Origin: Candidatus Brevefilum sp.
GTDB lineage: Bacteria > Chloroflexota > Anaerolineae > Anaerolineales > Anaerolineaceae
Length of the DNA: 41,321 bases
NCBI GenBank assembly: GCA_029210815.1
Contig: JARGGB010000024.1
Location: 1-41,321 of the forward strand
Direction of reading: 5' to 3'
This document shows, one piece after another, positions 24,274 through 32,505 of the stretch (its first letter is position 1; every line of letters begins with the position of its first letter). The notes beneath the pieces are model-generated. The model made no database searches, was not told the DNA's origin, and saw only the letters and a program-made list of their open reading frames with translations. The translations under genes were made by a program, and so were the position numbers.

Positions 24274-26736
24274 ATGGGCGTAAAATCTTCAGCGGGTGAT
24301 GGCCAAAAATCTACTTGGCAGGGACTTGGCCTTGCCCTGGTTTCTGCCGGGGCACTTTGTTTTGAAATCAACCTGACCCGACTTTTCTCAGTCTCGCAGT
24401 TTTATCATTTTGCTTTTATGGTGGTCAGCATTGCCCTGCTTGGGTACGGTGCCAGCGGCACTTATTTATCCCTGAGAAAGCACAAAAATTCAGGGAGTGA
24501 GGGGAAAAATTTTCCGCTTTTAGCCGGACTTGCTGGCGCCTGCATGATCGGTTCCTTCATTCTTATAAACTATTTGCCCTTCGATTCTTACAGTATATTC
24601 GTTAACCCAGGTCAACTAGGTATCCTGATGCTCCATTATCTGGCACTTGCATCCCCATTCTTTTTCATTGGGATGATTGTCAGCTTGATGCTGCAAAAAT
24701 TTAGTAAGGTCAGCGGCAAAGTTTATGCCTGGAATTTGGTCGGATCGGCAGCCGGCTGTTTGATTGCTGTTATTGTTCCGGGGGTTATTGATGGTGAGGG
24801 TGTTGTCGCATTGAGTGCAATCATGGCGTCTTTCGGTGGATTGTTATTCTTTATCGGAACAAAACAAAACTCGAAAGATAAAGGCAAAAGAAACATAATT
24901 AGCCTGTTACTGATCATCATCATTCTGATTGCTTCACTACTCCCAATCAGCATTCGGATGATGACGGGTGAGATGCCTGGATTTTTCACCCTGAATATCT
25001 CACCTTATAAAAGCCTTTCTTATGCCCTGCAAAATCCACAAGCTGAGGTCATCAGCAGTCAATGGAACAGCATTTCGAGAATTGACCTGGTCCAAAGCCC
25101 GAGCCTTCATTCCTTGCCCGGATTAAGTTACCGCTATCTTGACCCCCTGCCAGCCACCCAGGGCCTCTTCTGGGATGGCGACAACCTCAATCCGCTCCTG
25201 CCCGCCAATTCATCCACAAATTTTGCTGAACACCTTCAATTTGCAATCGCTTATTCACTCATAGAAAACCCCTGCACCCTGATTTTGGAACCCAAAGGGG
25301 GCATGTCAATTGTGTCAGCCTTAGCTTTGGGGGCAAACCAGATCACAGCTGTTGAGGCAAACCCACTGGTGATAAAAGCGGCAATAGACATTTATACTTT
25401 ACCCGGTGTTAGGACGGTCACAGCAAGTGGACGCAGCTTTTTGCGTTCCAATAAAAGTCAATTTGATATTATCCAACTCCCCTTAACGGACAGCTATCAC
25501 CCAGTCAGTTCAGGTGCGTATGCTTTGGGTGAAGATTACCGCTACACACTGGAATCCTTTTCAGATATGATCGATAATTTGAAGCCTGATGGGATCCTGA
25601 TTAACACACGCTGGCTTCAGGAAGACCCCAGTGAGTGGCTCCGCACCTTCACCCTTGCTGTGACTGCATTGGAAAATCAAGGGATCGACCCTTCCATGAA
25701 TATTATTGCTCTTCGAGGCTACAACACCGGCACAATTCTGGTGAAGAAAAATGCCTTTAAGCCAGAGGAAAATGATAAAATACGGTTTTTTGCGCAGGAG
25801 AAAGCCTTTGACATCGTGCAAATGTCAGACTTAAAGTTTGAAGATGTCAATCAATTTAATATACTCTCCGAGCCAGTCTACTATCAAACATTCAACAGCT
25901 TTTTAACTTCAATACCAAGGGATAAATTATATGAAAATTATCCTTATGATGTCAGACCGCCCACGGATGACCGCCCATTTTTCGGGCATTATTTCAAATG
26001 GTCACAAATGGACCAAATCCTTAAATCATTAGGAACCACCTGGCAGCCCTTTGGCGGGGCTGGTTACCTGGCGATCATCATTATTTTTATCATTGCACTC
26101 ATTTTATCCGCCGGGTTAATCTTGATTCCTATCCTCATAAATAGAACCCGCAAAGCAAAATTTTCAGACAAAGCCATCCCAGTTTATTTCGGACTGATCG
26201 GATTAGGGTTTATGCTGATCGAGATTCCCCTGATCCAGCGATTCACCCTGTATTTAGACCAGCCAGCCTATGCTATGGCAATTGTGCTCTTCAGTATTTT
26301 GCTTTTCTCCGGCCTTGGCAGTCGTTTTGGAAGCAGCACTATGTCCTTTTCTACGGCATTACTCTTACTGCTTGGTTTATTGGGCGTAAATATCGCATTT
26401 CTCCCTGGAATTCTACACAAAACCCTTGGGCTTCCACTGTTGATCCGGGTGGGAATTAGTTTAATAATGATCAGCCCGCTTGGCTTTTTGATGGGCGTCC
26501 CTTTCCCCAATGGACTTCGCTGGTTACGAAGAAAAAACCAAACCTTGTCTGCTCCTGGCGAATGGCTGATTCCCTATGTATGGGCGGTAAATGGTGCCTG
26601 CTCTGTGATTTCATCCATTCTTGCTTCCTTAATATCACTTAGCTTTGGGTTTAAAGTAACATTTGCCCTTGGTATGGTTTTTTATGCCCTTGCCTTTTCC
26701 ATTTCAAGGAAGGAAACCAGACTTAATATTGAATGA
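24274..26736 (+). CDS. Large membrane protein with a spermidine-synthase-like domain
   Basis: An 820-aa inner-membrane protein in three parts. About seven membrane segments occupy residues 17-228. A soluble Rossmann-type domain follows (about 240-600), with LILEPKGGMSIVSALALGA (336-354) and the acidic strand end AVEANP (359-364), as in spermidine synthase/SAM methyltransferase folds. About six more segments lie between about 605 and 815. Similar fusions are often annotated as spermidine-synthase-like membrane proteins. The glycine-rich loop is GGMS rather than the usual GGG-D, and I cannot see the catalytic Asp pattern with confidence, so aminopropyltransferase activity is doubtful. AGGA lies 8 nt before the ATG. 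Confidence 0.78.
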   Translation: MGVKSSAGDGQKSTWQGLGLALVSAGALCFEINLTRLFSVSQFYHFAFMVVSIALLGYGASGTYLSLRKHKNSGSEGKNFPLLAGLAGACMIGSFILINYLPFDSYSIFVNPGQLGILMLHYLALASPFFFIGMIVSLMLQKFSKVSGKVYAWNLVGSAAGCLIAVIVPGVIDGEGVVALSAIMASFGGLLFFIGTKQNSKDKGKRNIISLLLIIIILIASLLPISIRMMTGEMPGFFTLNISPYKSLSYALQNPQAEVISSQWNSISRIDLVQSPSLHSLPGLSYRYLDPLPATQGLFWDGDNLNPLLPANSSTNFAEHLQFAIAYSLIENPCTLILEPKGGMSIVSALALGANQITAVEANPLVIKAAIDIYTLPGVRTVTASGRSFLRSNKSQFDIIQLPLTDSYHPVSSGAYALGEDYRYTLESFSDMIDNLKPDGILINTRWLQEDPSEWLRTFTLAVTALENQGIDPSMNIIALRGYNTGTILVKKNAFKPEENDKIRFFAQEKAFDIVQMSDLKFEDVNQFNILSEPVYYQTFNSFLTSIPRDKLYENYPYDVRPPTDDRPFFGHYFKWSQMDQILKSLGTTWQPFGGAGYLAIIIIFIIALILSAGLILIPILINRTRKAKFSDKAIPVYFGLIGLGFMLIEIPLIQRFTLYLDQPAYAMAIVLFSILLFSGLGSRFGSSTMSFSTALLLLLGLLGVNIAFLPGILHKTLGLPLLIRVGISLIMISPLGFLMGVPFPNGLRWLRRKNQTLSAPGEWLIPYVWAVNGACSVISSILASLISLSFGFKVTFALGMVFYALAFSISRKETRLNIE

Positions 26737-26765
26737 ATGATTGGCTTGTGTTCACAATAATCATT
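26736..26765. terminator. Hairpin between convergent genes, overlapping both stop codons
   Basis: AATGATT pairs with AATCATT and an inner TTGTG pairs with CACAA. The element starts on the last base of the plus-strand TGA and ends inside the minus-strand TAA. No T-run is present, so it may block read-through from both sides only weakly. Confidence 0.5.
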
Positions 26766-27570
26766 ATGGTGTTGGGCTTTGTCCTCCCCCTTCAGAAACC
26801 CCTGAACCAGTGAAGGGCACGAACATTACCGAGCCCATATTATACGCTGTCAATTCCCCATCTTGTTTTACAAATTTCCATAAAGTCTGATAGAAGCCGG
26901 GCGGTCCAATTGGGATCACGATCCTGCCGTTTTCCCCAAGCTGTTCCGCAAGTGGTGCTGGCAAATGGTCTGGTGCTGCCGTTACAATAATCGCATCAAA
27001 GGGTGCGTACGCTTCCCATCCATAATAGCCATCTCCCTGCTTAATTTGCACATTTTCATATCCGAGTTCTTCAAGAATCTCGGAAGATCTCTCATAAAGT
27101 TCGGGTACAATTTCAATCGAGTAGACTTCAACATAGCCCAATTCGGCAAGGATCGCTGCCTGGTAACCAGATCCGGTTCCAATTTCAAGTACTTTATCAC
27201 CCGGTTCAAGTTCAAGCAGTTCTGTCATCCTGGCTACCAATGATGGTTGGGAGATGGTCTGACCGTAGCCAATCGGCAGCGCATGGTCCTCATAGGCCTG
27301 CGCCACCAGGTCCTCGGGTATAAAAAGATGCCTTGGTACCGAACCCAGGGCTTTGATAACATCTTCGTTCTCCAATCCCTGACGCTCAACGGATTTTGCG
27401 ACAAGCCGTTGTCGAGCCTGGATAAATTCCATTTTCTCAACCTTAACACCTGTCGGGGCGTGTGTTTCTATAACTTGACCGTCACAGCTTGTCAAAATGA
27501 CAATCACGGAAGAAAATAGGATAAGGGAGAAAACTAAATGGTTTTTAATATGATCATTCGGTAATTTCAT
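26764..27570 (-). CDS. pcm: Exported protein-L-isoaspartate O-methyltransferase, predicted lipoprotein
   Basis: A 268-aa SAM-dependent methyltransferase that repairs isoaspartyl residues. The PCMT signatures are GYGQTISQPSLVARM (101-115) and the SAM loop VLEIGTGSGYQAAIL (127-141), with PFDAIIVTAAPDHLP later. Ahead of the enzyme is an unusual N-terminus: a hydrophobic stretch (HLVFSLILFSSVIVILTSC) ending in a lipobox, with Cys29 as the anchor. The enzyme would therefore lie outside the membrane, where SAM is not normally available. The ATG at 27570 is chosen over an upstream TTG because AGG lies 6 nt before it and the signal peptide then starts normally. The gene converges on the membrane-protein gene. 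Confidence 0.88.
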   Translation of the reverse strand: MKLPNDHIKNHLVFSLILFSSVIVILTSCDGQVIETHAPTGVKVEKMEFIQARQRLVAKSVERQGLENEDVIKALGSVPRHLFIPEDLVAQAYEDHALPIGYGQTISQPSLVARMTELLELEPGDKVLEIGTGSGYQAAILAELGYVEVYSIEIVPELYERSSEILEELGYENVQIKQGDGYYGWEAYAPFDAIIVTAAPDHLPAPLAEQLGENGRIVIPIGPPGFYQTLWKFVKQDGELTAYNMGSVMFVPFTGSGVSEGGGQSPTP

Positions 27571-27712
27571 GGTACCTGGGTTTCGATAAGTTGGATTTTC
27601 ATCAAAATGAGTAACATCAAACCACAATTATTTTTCAGTTTCCATTTCAATAAGGCTGACCTTTACATAATCTGATCAATCGAATTTGACTTTCAATAAA
27701 TGACTAATTATG

Positions 27713-28354
27713 TTAAATGACCTTGTATCGTAAATGAAAATAATTATCATCAATCACCTGATATTCTAACAGCTTTAAATCTATAACCTCTGAAAAAGAT
27801 TTCAGGTCTGGAGCAACAAAGATGGATTTTGGGCTCTGACCGCCTGTTAACTGGGGAGAATACACAATACTGACTTCATCGACAAGGTTCTCTCGAAGCA
27901 ATACACCCGCCAGAATTCCACCACTATCTGTACGCAGAACTTCAATACCAAAAATCTCATGAAGATCCTCAAGCGCAGCAGCAAGATCTACGTGGTCAAT
28001 TCCATGGATCAGGCTGTGAATTTGCAGGTCATTAAGCCGGTCTACGTAGGCTTTAGGTGTAGCATCCGAACAAAGAACAATCGGTGTGTCATTCCAATAA
28101 GCCTGACGCTTGATTATCTCCCAATTATTTATCCTCCCTTTACTGTCAACAACGACCAAATATTGATCACTTAATTTCTTGATATCGGGATGATCAGACA
28201 TTTCCGCGGCTAAAAATGTCCGGCTGCCAGAAATCATTGCGTCAACTTTCCAGCCTTGAATGACCCGGTAGTAAATAAAATTGTCTGGTTTCAGCCAATC
28301 AATTCGTCCATCCAGGCTGCAGCCAATGTGTAAAATGACCTTTGGCAGCATCAT
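27713..28354 (-). CDS. RibD C-terminal/dihydrofolate-reductase-like pyrimidine reductase
   Basis: A 213-aa stand-alone reductase of the RibD_C/DHFR fold. Features are the N-terminal strand KVILHIGCSLDGRIDWL, a central YLVVVDSKGRINNW, LRTDSGGILAGVLLRENLVDEV with the glycine-rich NADPH loop, and the C-terminal VDEVSIVYSPQLTGG. The last motif is typical of the riboflavin reductase domain (5-amino-6-(5-phosphoribosylamino)uracil reductase) and its paralogues. No deaminase domain and no other rib gene is present, so it may be a paralogue acting on a folate- or flavin-like compound. GGAGG precedes two tandem ATGs; the second (28351) has the better spacing. Gene gaps of about 100 bp on each side suggest a single-gene unit. 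Confidence 0.8.
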   Translation of the reverse strand: MMLPKVILHIGCSLDGRIDWLKPDNFIYYRVIQGWKVDAMISGSRTFLAAEMSDHPDIKKLSDQYLVVVDSKGRINNWEIIKRQAYWNDTPIVLCSDATPKAYVDRLNDLQIHSLIHGIDHVDLAAALEDLHEIFGIEVLRTDSGGILAGVLLRENLVDEVSIVYSPQLTGGQSPKSIFVAPDLKSFSEVIDLKLLEYQVIDDNYFHLRYKVI

Positions 28355-28448
28355 TAACCTCCATTTAGTAAGTAAATTGATTCCAGATATAATAAATTAA
28401 ACAATGAAATGAAAGCTTTTTCAAGTATGCAGATAATTCTTGATCAAA

Positions 28449-28970
28449 TTACTGGTTTTCAAGTAAGGGCAGCACCGCGTCATCAAGCATCTCTTGTGTG
28501 AGCGGACCAAACCACACTTTTATTATCCTGCCCGTTTCATCCAGCAGCAGCGATGCCGGCAGACCATTGATCCCCAACGCAATCATGGTATTGCCCGTTG
28601 GATCCGACCAAACCGGAAAGCTGAATCCATTTGCCTCAATATATTCCGCAGCATCTTCAGCACTTTCACTGACGTTGATTGAGAGCAGTGTGAATCCCTC
28701 GGCTTGGTGTGCTTTATAAAAATCATCAAGGATTGGCATTTCATCCCGGCAGGGACTGCACCAGCTCGCCCAATAATTCACAAGCACAACTTGCCCTCGC
28801 AGATCGCGAAGGTGAACAGTTTTCCCTTCTAAATCCTTCAATGTCAGATCAATCGGGGGCTTTGGTGTCGGTGTCTCAACTTGTTCAGTAGACGAACCTG
28901 CCACACAAGCCGTCAACAGCATAAAAATGACAGCCAGTGTGGCAAGATCCGTCGTTTTAATATGACTCAT
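28449..28970 (-). CDS. TlpA/ResA-like thioredoxin-fold lipoprotein
   Basis: A 173-aa extracytoplasmic thiol-disulfide protein. The signal peptide ends in lipobox LLTAC (Cys22). After a Pro/Thr-rich linker comes a thioredoxin fold with the redox motif WCSPC (Cys71, Cys74) in NYWASWCSPCRDEMP. The cis-Pro region is GINGLPASLLLDETG. Such proteins reduce or oxidise disulfides in exported proteins, often in cytochrome maturation or redox defence. The gene starts 3 bp after the livF stop codon, so it is probably co-transcribed with the Liv operon. Whether it serves the transporter is unknown. Confidence 0.9.
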   Translation of the reverse strand: MSHIKTTDLATLAVIFMLLTACVAGSSTEQVETPTPKPPIDLTLKDLEGKTVHLRDLRGQVVLVNYWASWCSPCRDEMPILDDFYKAHQAEGFTLLSINVSESAEDAAEYIEANGFSFPVWSDPTGNTMIALGINGLPASLLLDETGRIIKVWFGPLTQEMLDDAVLPLLENQ

Positions 28971-28973
28971 CGA

Positions 28974-29684
28974 TCAATGAATGCCCAGGTAAGTCTTGCG
29001 GACATCATCATTGGTCGCCAATTCAGAAGCAGGTCCTTCCAATTTTATTTGCCCGGTTTCAAGAATGTAGGCGTAATCAGCAATGCTCAGGGCTGCACGA
29101 GCATTTTGCTCAATCAGCAGAACCGTTTGGTTTCGCTTTTGATTGAGTTCCACCAATTTGCTCAGAACATCCTGCGAAAGCACCGGTGCCAAGCCCAAAG
29201 AAGGTTCATCAATCATCAACAAACGAGGTTTGGACATCAATGCACGACCCAAAGCCAACATTTGCTGTTCGCCGCCGGAAAGAGTGCCCGCGCTTTGCGT
29301 GTGACGCTCTTCCAAACGGGGAAACAATTCATAGATTTCCTCAATATCAGCTTTGATCTTCTCTTTGTCCTTACGAGTGTAAGCACCCAATGATAAATTT
29401 TCTTTTACCGTCAGGTTTGAAAAAACGCGCCTTCCCTCCGGAACCAGTGCAATACCTTTCATGACAACCTGGAATGACTTTAAGCCTAATAAGTTCTCAC
29501 CTTCAAACTCGATAGACCCCTGGTCTGGTTTTACAATACCCATGATGGTGCGCAGTGTTGTGCTTTTTCCAGCGCCATTCGCACCAAGCAGCGCAATAAT
29601 TTTTCCTTCCTCTACATCGAGAGAAATCCCTTGTAAAGCCTGGATGCCGCCGTATGATACATAAAGGTTTGATATGTTAAGCAT
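28974..29684 (-). CDS. livF: Branched-chain amino acid ABC transporter ATP-binding protein LivF
   Basis: A 236-aa ATPase of the HAAT/Liv importer class. Walker A is GANGAGKS (34-41), the signature is LSGGEQQM, and Walker B is LLMIDEPSLGLAP with the switch His in LIEQNAR replaced as usual for LivF. LNISNLYVSYGGIQALQG is the typical start. The ATG at 29684 is preferred to an upstream TTG because GGGAG lies 10 nt before it. It overlaps the end of livG by 8 bp. It works with LivG and the LivH/LivM permeases. Confidence 0.94.
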   Translation of the reverse strand: MLNISNLYVSYGGIQALQGISLDVEEGKIIALLGANGAGKSTTLRTIMGIVKPDQGSIEFEGENLLGLKSFQVVMKGIALVPEGRRVFSNLTVKENLSLGAYTRKDKEKIKADIEEIYELFPRLEERHTQSAGTLSGGEQQMLALGRALMSKPRLLMIDEPSLGLAPVLSQDVLSKLVELNQKRNQTVLLIEQNARAALSIADYAYILETGQIKLEGPASELATNDDVRKTYLGIH

Positions 29685-30450
29685 GGTCCACAACTCCCAG
29701 GTAGGCTTCGATCACGCGATCATCATTCTGGATTTGTTCGGGGTTGCCTTCTGCAATTTTCTCACCATGGTCAATTACAATGATTCGAGGGCAAATACCC
29801 ATCACAACCCGCATTTGATGTTCAATCAGGAATATTGTTAAATTAAAGGAATCCAGAATATGTTGAATGAAAGCCATCAATTCCTCTGCATCCGAAGGGC
29901 TCATCCCTGCAGCAGGTTCGTCAAGCAAAAGCAAACGGGGTTCTGTCGCTAAAGCTCGGGCAATCTCCAATTTCCGCTGCAAACCATAAGGCAAAGATGT
30001 CGGCTCATCTTCAGCAAAGCGATCCAGACCCAGGGACTCTAAAAGTGTCATCCCCGAACTGCGCATTTTGCTTTCCTCTTTCAAATAATTTGGCAAATGC
30101 AAAATAGCAGATGCGGGATCAGACGCCAGTCGTAAGTGTTTCCCAACAATTACATTTTCAAGAACGTTTAATCCCTTAAATAAGCGAATGTTTTGAAATG
30201 TGCGAGCAATCCCTTTTTTGGTGATCTGGTCCGGTCGCTTGCCAGAAATATCCTCACCCTGGAAAATAATATTGCCTTCTGTCGGCTCATAGATGCCGGT
30301 AATGACATTGAAAATGGTTGTTTTACCCGAACCATTCGGTCCGATCAATGCACATAATTCTCCTTCCACCAGTTGGGTGGAAAAATGATTGACAGCTGTC
30401 AAACCACCAAATCGTTTTGTTAAATCTTTAACTTCCAGTAAGGTGGTCAT
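29677..30450 (-). CDS. livG: Branched-chain amino acid ABC transporter ATP-binding protein LivG
   Basis: A 257-aa ATPase. Walker A is GPNGSGKT, followed by the LivG-specific RTFQNIRLF segment and LPYGLQRKLEIARAL in place of the canonical LSGGQ signature, as is usual for LivG. Walker B is LLLLDEPAAGMSP and the switch region LIEHQMRVVM. Its ATG overlaps the livM stop by 4 nt, with GGAGG upstream. It forms a heterodimer with LivF on the LivH/LivM channel. Confidence 0.94.
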   Translation of the reverse strand: MTTLLEVKDLTKRFGGLTAVNHFSTQLVEGELCALIGPNGSGKTTIFNVITGIYEPTEGNIIFQGEDISGKRPDQITKKGIARTFQNIRLFKGLNVLENVIVGKHLRLASDPASAILHLPNYLKEESKMRSSGMTLLESLGLDRFAEDEPTSLPYGLQRKLEIARALATEPRLLLLDEPAAGMSPSDAEELMAFIQHILDSFNLTIFLIEHQMRVVMGICPRIIVIDHGEKIAEGNPEQIQNDDRVIEAYLGVVDHA

Positions 30451-31520
30451 GATTCATCTCCTCCCGTTGATCCTTCACCCTTTTTCGAACGCAGTCGATT
30501 GAATAATCGGAACAAGCCATCCCACGAAAATTCGGTGTTTCCCATCAGCCCCTTACGAGAGAAAAGGATGACCATCAATAACAAGACGGAGAAGATAACC
30601 ATCCGCATACCTGGAATGCCTGGAACAGTGAGTGACCCGATCGTGAACTGGGATTCGAGCGGTCGCAGCGCTTCAAGAAATATCGTGTATAGACTGGCAG
30701 AAATCACACTGCCCGTCAGGCTGCCCATGCCGCCCATGACGGTGACGCCCACAATTTGATACGTCAATGTGAACAGGAAAACCTTCGGATCAATCGTGCT
30801 GATCAGGTTCGCCATCAATCCACCTGCAACACCGACAAAGAAGGATGAAACGCCAAAAGCCATCATTTTATGCTTGAACAAATTGACACCGAGGGCTTCT
30901 GCTGCTACTTCGTCATCCCTCACAGCAGATATCGCCCGTCCATAAGAGCTATCCACCAGGCGCTTGATGATGAATATACAAACTGCCAAACACCCCCAGG
31001 ACCAAAATAAGTTTGTATATCCCGGGATACCCTTAAGACCAAGGGCACCATTGGTCAGAGACTGCATATTGACCATCAGTGACCGGATGATCTCACTAAA
31101 CCCCAGTGTGGCGATCGCAAGATAATCGCCCCGTAATCTTAAGGCTGGCCAGGCAATTAACATCGATAGAACTGCTGTCAGCAGACCCCCAACAATCAAA
31201 GCAAACAAGAATGGAAACTCAACGTTTGCAAGGGGTGAGATAATGGGTTTAAGAAAGAAATTTACAGCCTTTTGTGCCGGGGAGAGCGTGAGCAGCGCTG
31301 CAATATATGCGCCGATGGCAGCGAAACCTGCATGGCCCAGTGAAAATTGACCTGTATAACCAAATATGAGATTGAATGTTACAGAAAATATCGAATAAAT
31401 TGCGCACAGATTAAGGATGCGTTTGTAGTAAGGATTAAGAGATTTTTCTGCTAAAAACAATAAGACAATTATGACCAGCAAAGCAATAATGGTTAAGATT
31501 GTGTTTCGTTTCATTTTCAT
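30447..31520 (-). CDS. livM: Branched-chain amino acid ABC transporter permease LivM
   Basis: A 357-aa inner-membrane protein with about nine to ten membrane segments. The LivM signatures are FGYTGQFSLGHAGFAAIGAYIAALL near 55-80, LRLRGDYLAIATLGFSEI and SAVRDDEVAAEALGVNLFKHKMMAFGVSSF, with the EAA-like ATPase contact in the last. AAAGG lies 9 nt before the ATG. It sits 4 bp after livH and overlaps livG by 4 nt, so the genes are tightly coupled. Confidence 0.93.
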   Translation of the reverse strand: MKMKRNTILTIIALLVIIVLLFLAEKSLNPYYKRILNLCAIYSIFSVTFNLIFGYTGQFSLGHAGFAAIGAYIAALLTLSPAQKAVNFFLKPIISPLANVEFPFLFALIVGGLLTAVLSMLIAWPALRLRGDYLAIATLGFSEIIRSLMVNMQSLTNGALGLKGIPGYTNLFWSWGCLAVCIFIIKRLVDSSYGRAISAVRDDEVAAEALGVNLFKHKMMAFGVSSFFVGVAGGLMANLISTIDPKVFLFTLTYQIVGVTVMGGMGSLTGSVISASLYTIFLEALRPLESQFTIGSLTVPGIPGMRMVIFSVLLLMVILFSRKGLMGNTEFSWDGLFRLFNRLRSKKGEGSTGGDES

Positions 31521-31524
31521 CGTC

Positions 31525-32418
31525 TTATACCTTTTCTGGTTGGACTTCTCCCATGATCCCGGTAGGCCGGAACAACAGCAGGAGAATTAATATAGAAAAT
31601 GAAAAGGCATCTCGATAGCCCGACAGGCTGGGGAAGAATGCCACCAGCATGATCTCAACAATTCCTAATAACAGCCCCCCAATCATAGCACCACCTACGT
31701 TTCCAATTCCCCCCAGGACAGCTGCAACAAATGCCTTCAATCCTGGCATCACGCCCATCAAGGGATTTATTTGTGGAAACTTAATCGCCCAAAGAATGCC
31801 GCCAACAGCTGCCAAGCATGACCCGAGTAAAAACGCAAACATGATAATTTTGTTGGTGTTCACACCCATCAAACCGGTGGTTTCAATGTCTTTTGAAAGC
31901 GCACGCATGGCAGTGCCAGCTTTTGTATGGTTGATGATCAGGATCAAGCCTACAAAAAGCACCAACGAAACGCCAATAATAATGGGGGTATAACTGACAA
32001 ATGTGATCGAGCCGATATTCAGCATTTTGTCCAAAAATGGCGGCCTTGAAAAAGCTTTCGGACGCCCACCAAAAATGACGATCGCCAAATTTTCCAATAA
32101 AAATGAAACTGCTACCGCCGCCGTAAACAAGTTGATACGAGGGAATTCCCGCAAAGGGCGATAAGCAACTTTCTCCATGACCACACCAACGCCAGCAGTG
32201 ACAGCAATAGCAAAAATGAATGCTGCCCACCATGGAAGGAAGAACATTGAGACCCCATAAAAAGCAAAATATGATCCCAGCATGACAAGATCCCCATGCG
32301 CAAAGTTGATCAGCCTTAAGATGCCATAGACCATCGTATAGCCTATAGCGATCAGGGCATATAAACTCCCCAGGGAAATCCCGTTGGCTAAGTTCTGTAA
32401 AAACGAATCAAAAGTCAT
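31525..32418 (-). CDS. livH: Branched-chain amino acid ABC transporter permease LivH
   Basis: A 298-aa inner-membrane protein with about eight membrane segments. The signature GYTMVYGILRLINFAHGDLVMLGSYFAF and the EAA-like region MRALSKDIETTGLMGVNTNKIIMFAFLLGSCLAAVGG are typical of LivH. The ATG at 32418 is used here; a TTG 27 nt upstream is an equally possible start since neither ribosome binding site is strong. It follows the binding-protein gene after a GC-rich hairpin and pairs with LivM. Confidence 0.92.
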   Translation of the reverse strand: MTFDSFLQNLANGISLGSLYALIAIGYTMVYGILRLINFAHGDLVMLGSYFAFYGVSMFFLPWWAAFIFAIAVTAGVGVVMEKVAYRPLREFPRINLFTAAVAVSFLLENLAIVIFGGRPKAFSRPPFLDKMLNIGSITFVSYTPIIIGVSLVLFVGLILIINHTKAGTAMRALSKDIETTGLMGVNTNKIIMFAFLLGSCLAAVGGILWAIKFPQINPLMGVMPGLKAFVAAVLGGIGNVGGAMIGGLLLGIVEIMLVAFFPSLSGYRDAFSFSILILLLLFRPTGIMGEVQPEKV

Positions 32419-32453
32419 AGGATTTATCCAATCGATAAGATTCAAAACATCCA

Positions 32454-32489
32454 GAAAACAAAAGGGCGCCCGTCCAAGGCGAGCGCCCT
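32454..32489 (-). terminator. Intercistronic hairpin/attenuator between livJ-type and livH genes
   Basis: A 7-bp GC-rich stem (AGGGCGC and GCGCCCT, 14-nt loop) is followed on the minus strand by TTTTGTTTT. It starts 16 nt after the binding-protein stop codon. The T-rich tail makes partial termination likely, giving more binding protein than permease. Confidence 0.7.
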
Positions 32490-32505
32490 ATCCAATTGAT
32501 TAAGT

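Noticed and set aside
28881-29393. Plus-strand open frame of 170 codons opposite livF
   Set aside because: It lies antisense to an intact ABC ATPase with all motifs; its composition (Gln, Arg, His, Ser rich) is typical of an antisense frame.
31649-31993. Plus-strand open frame of 114 codons opposite livH
   Set aside because: It is Pro/Ile/Thr rich, as expected from the complement of a membrane-protein gene, and has no start signals.
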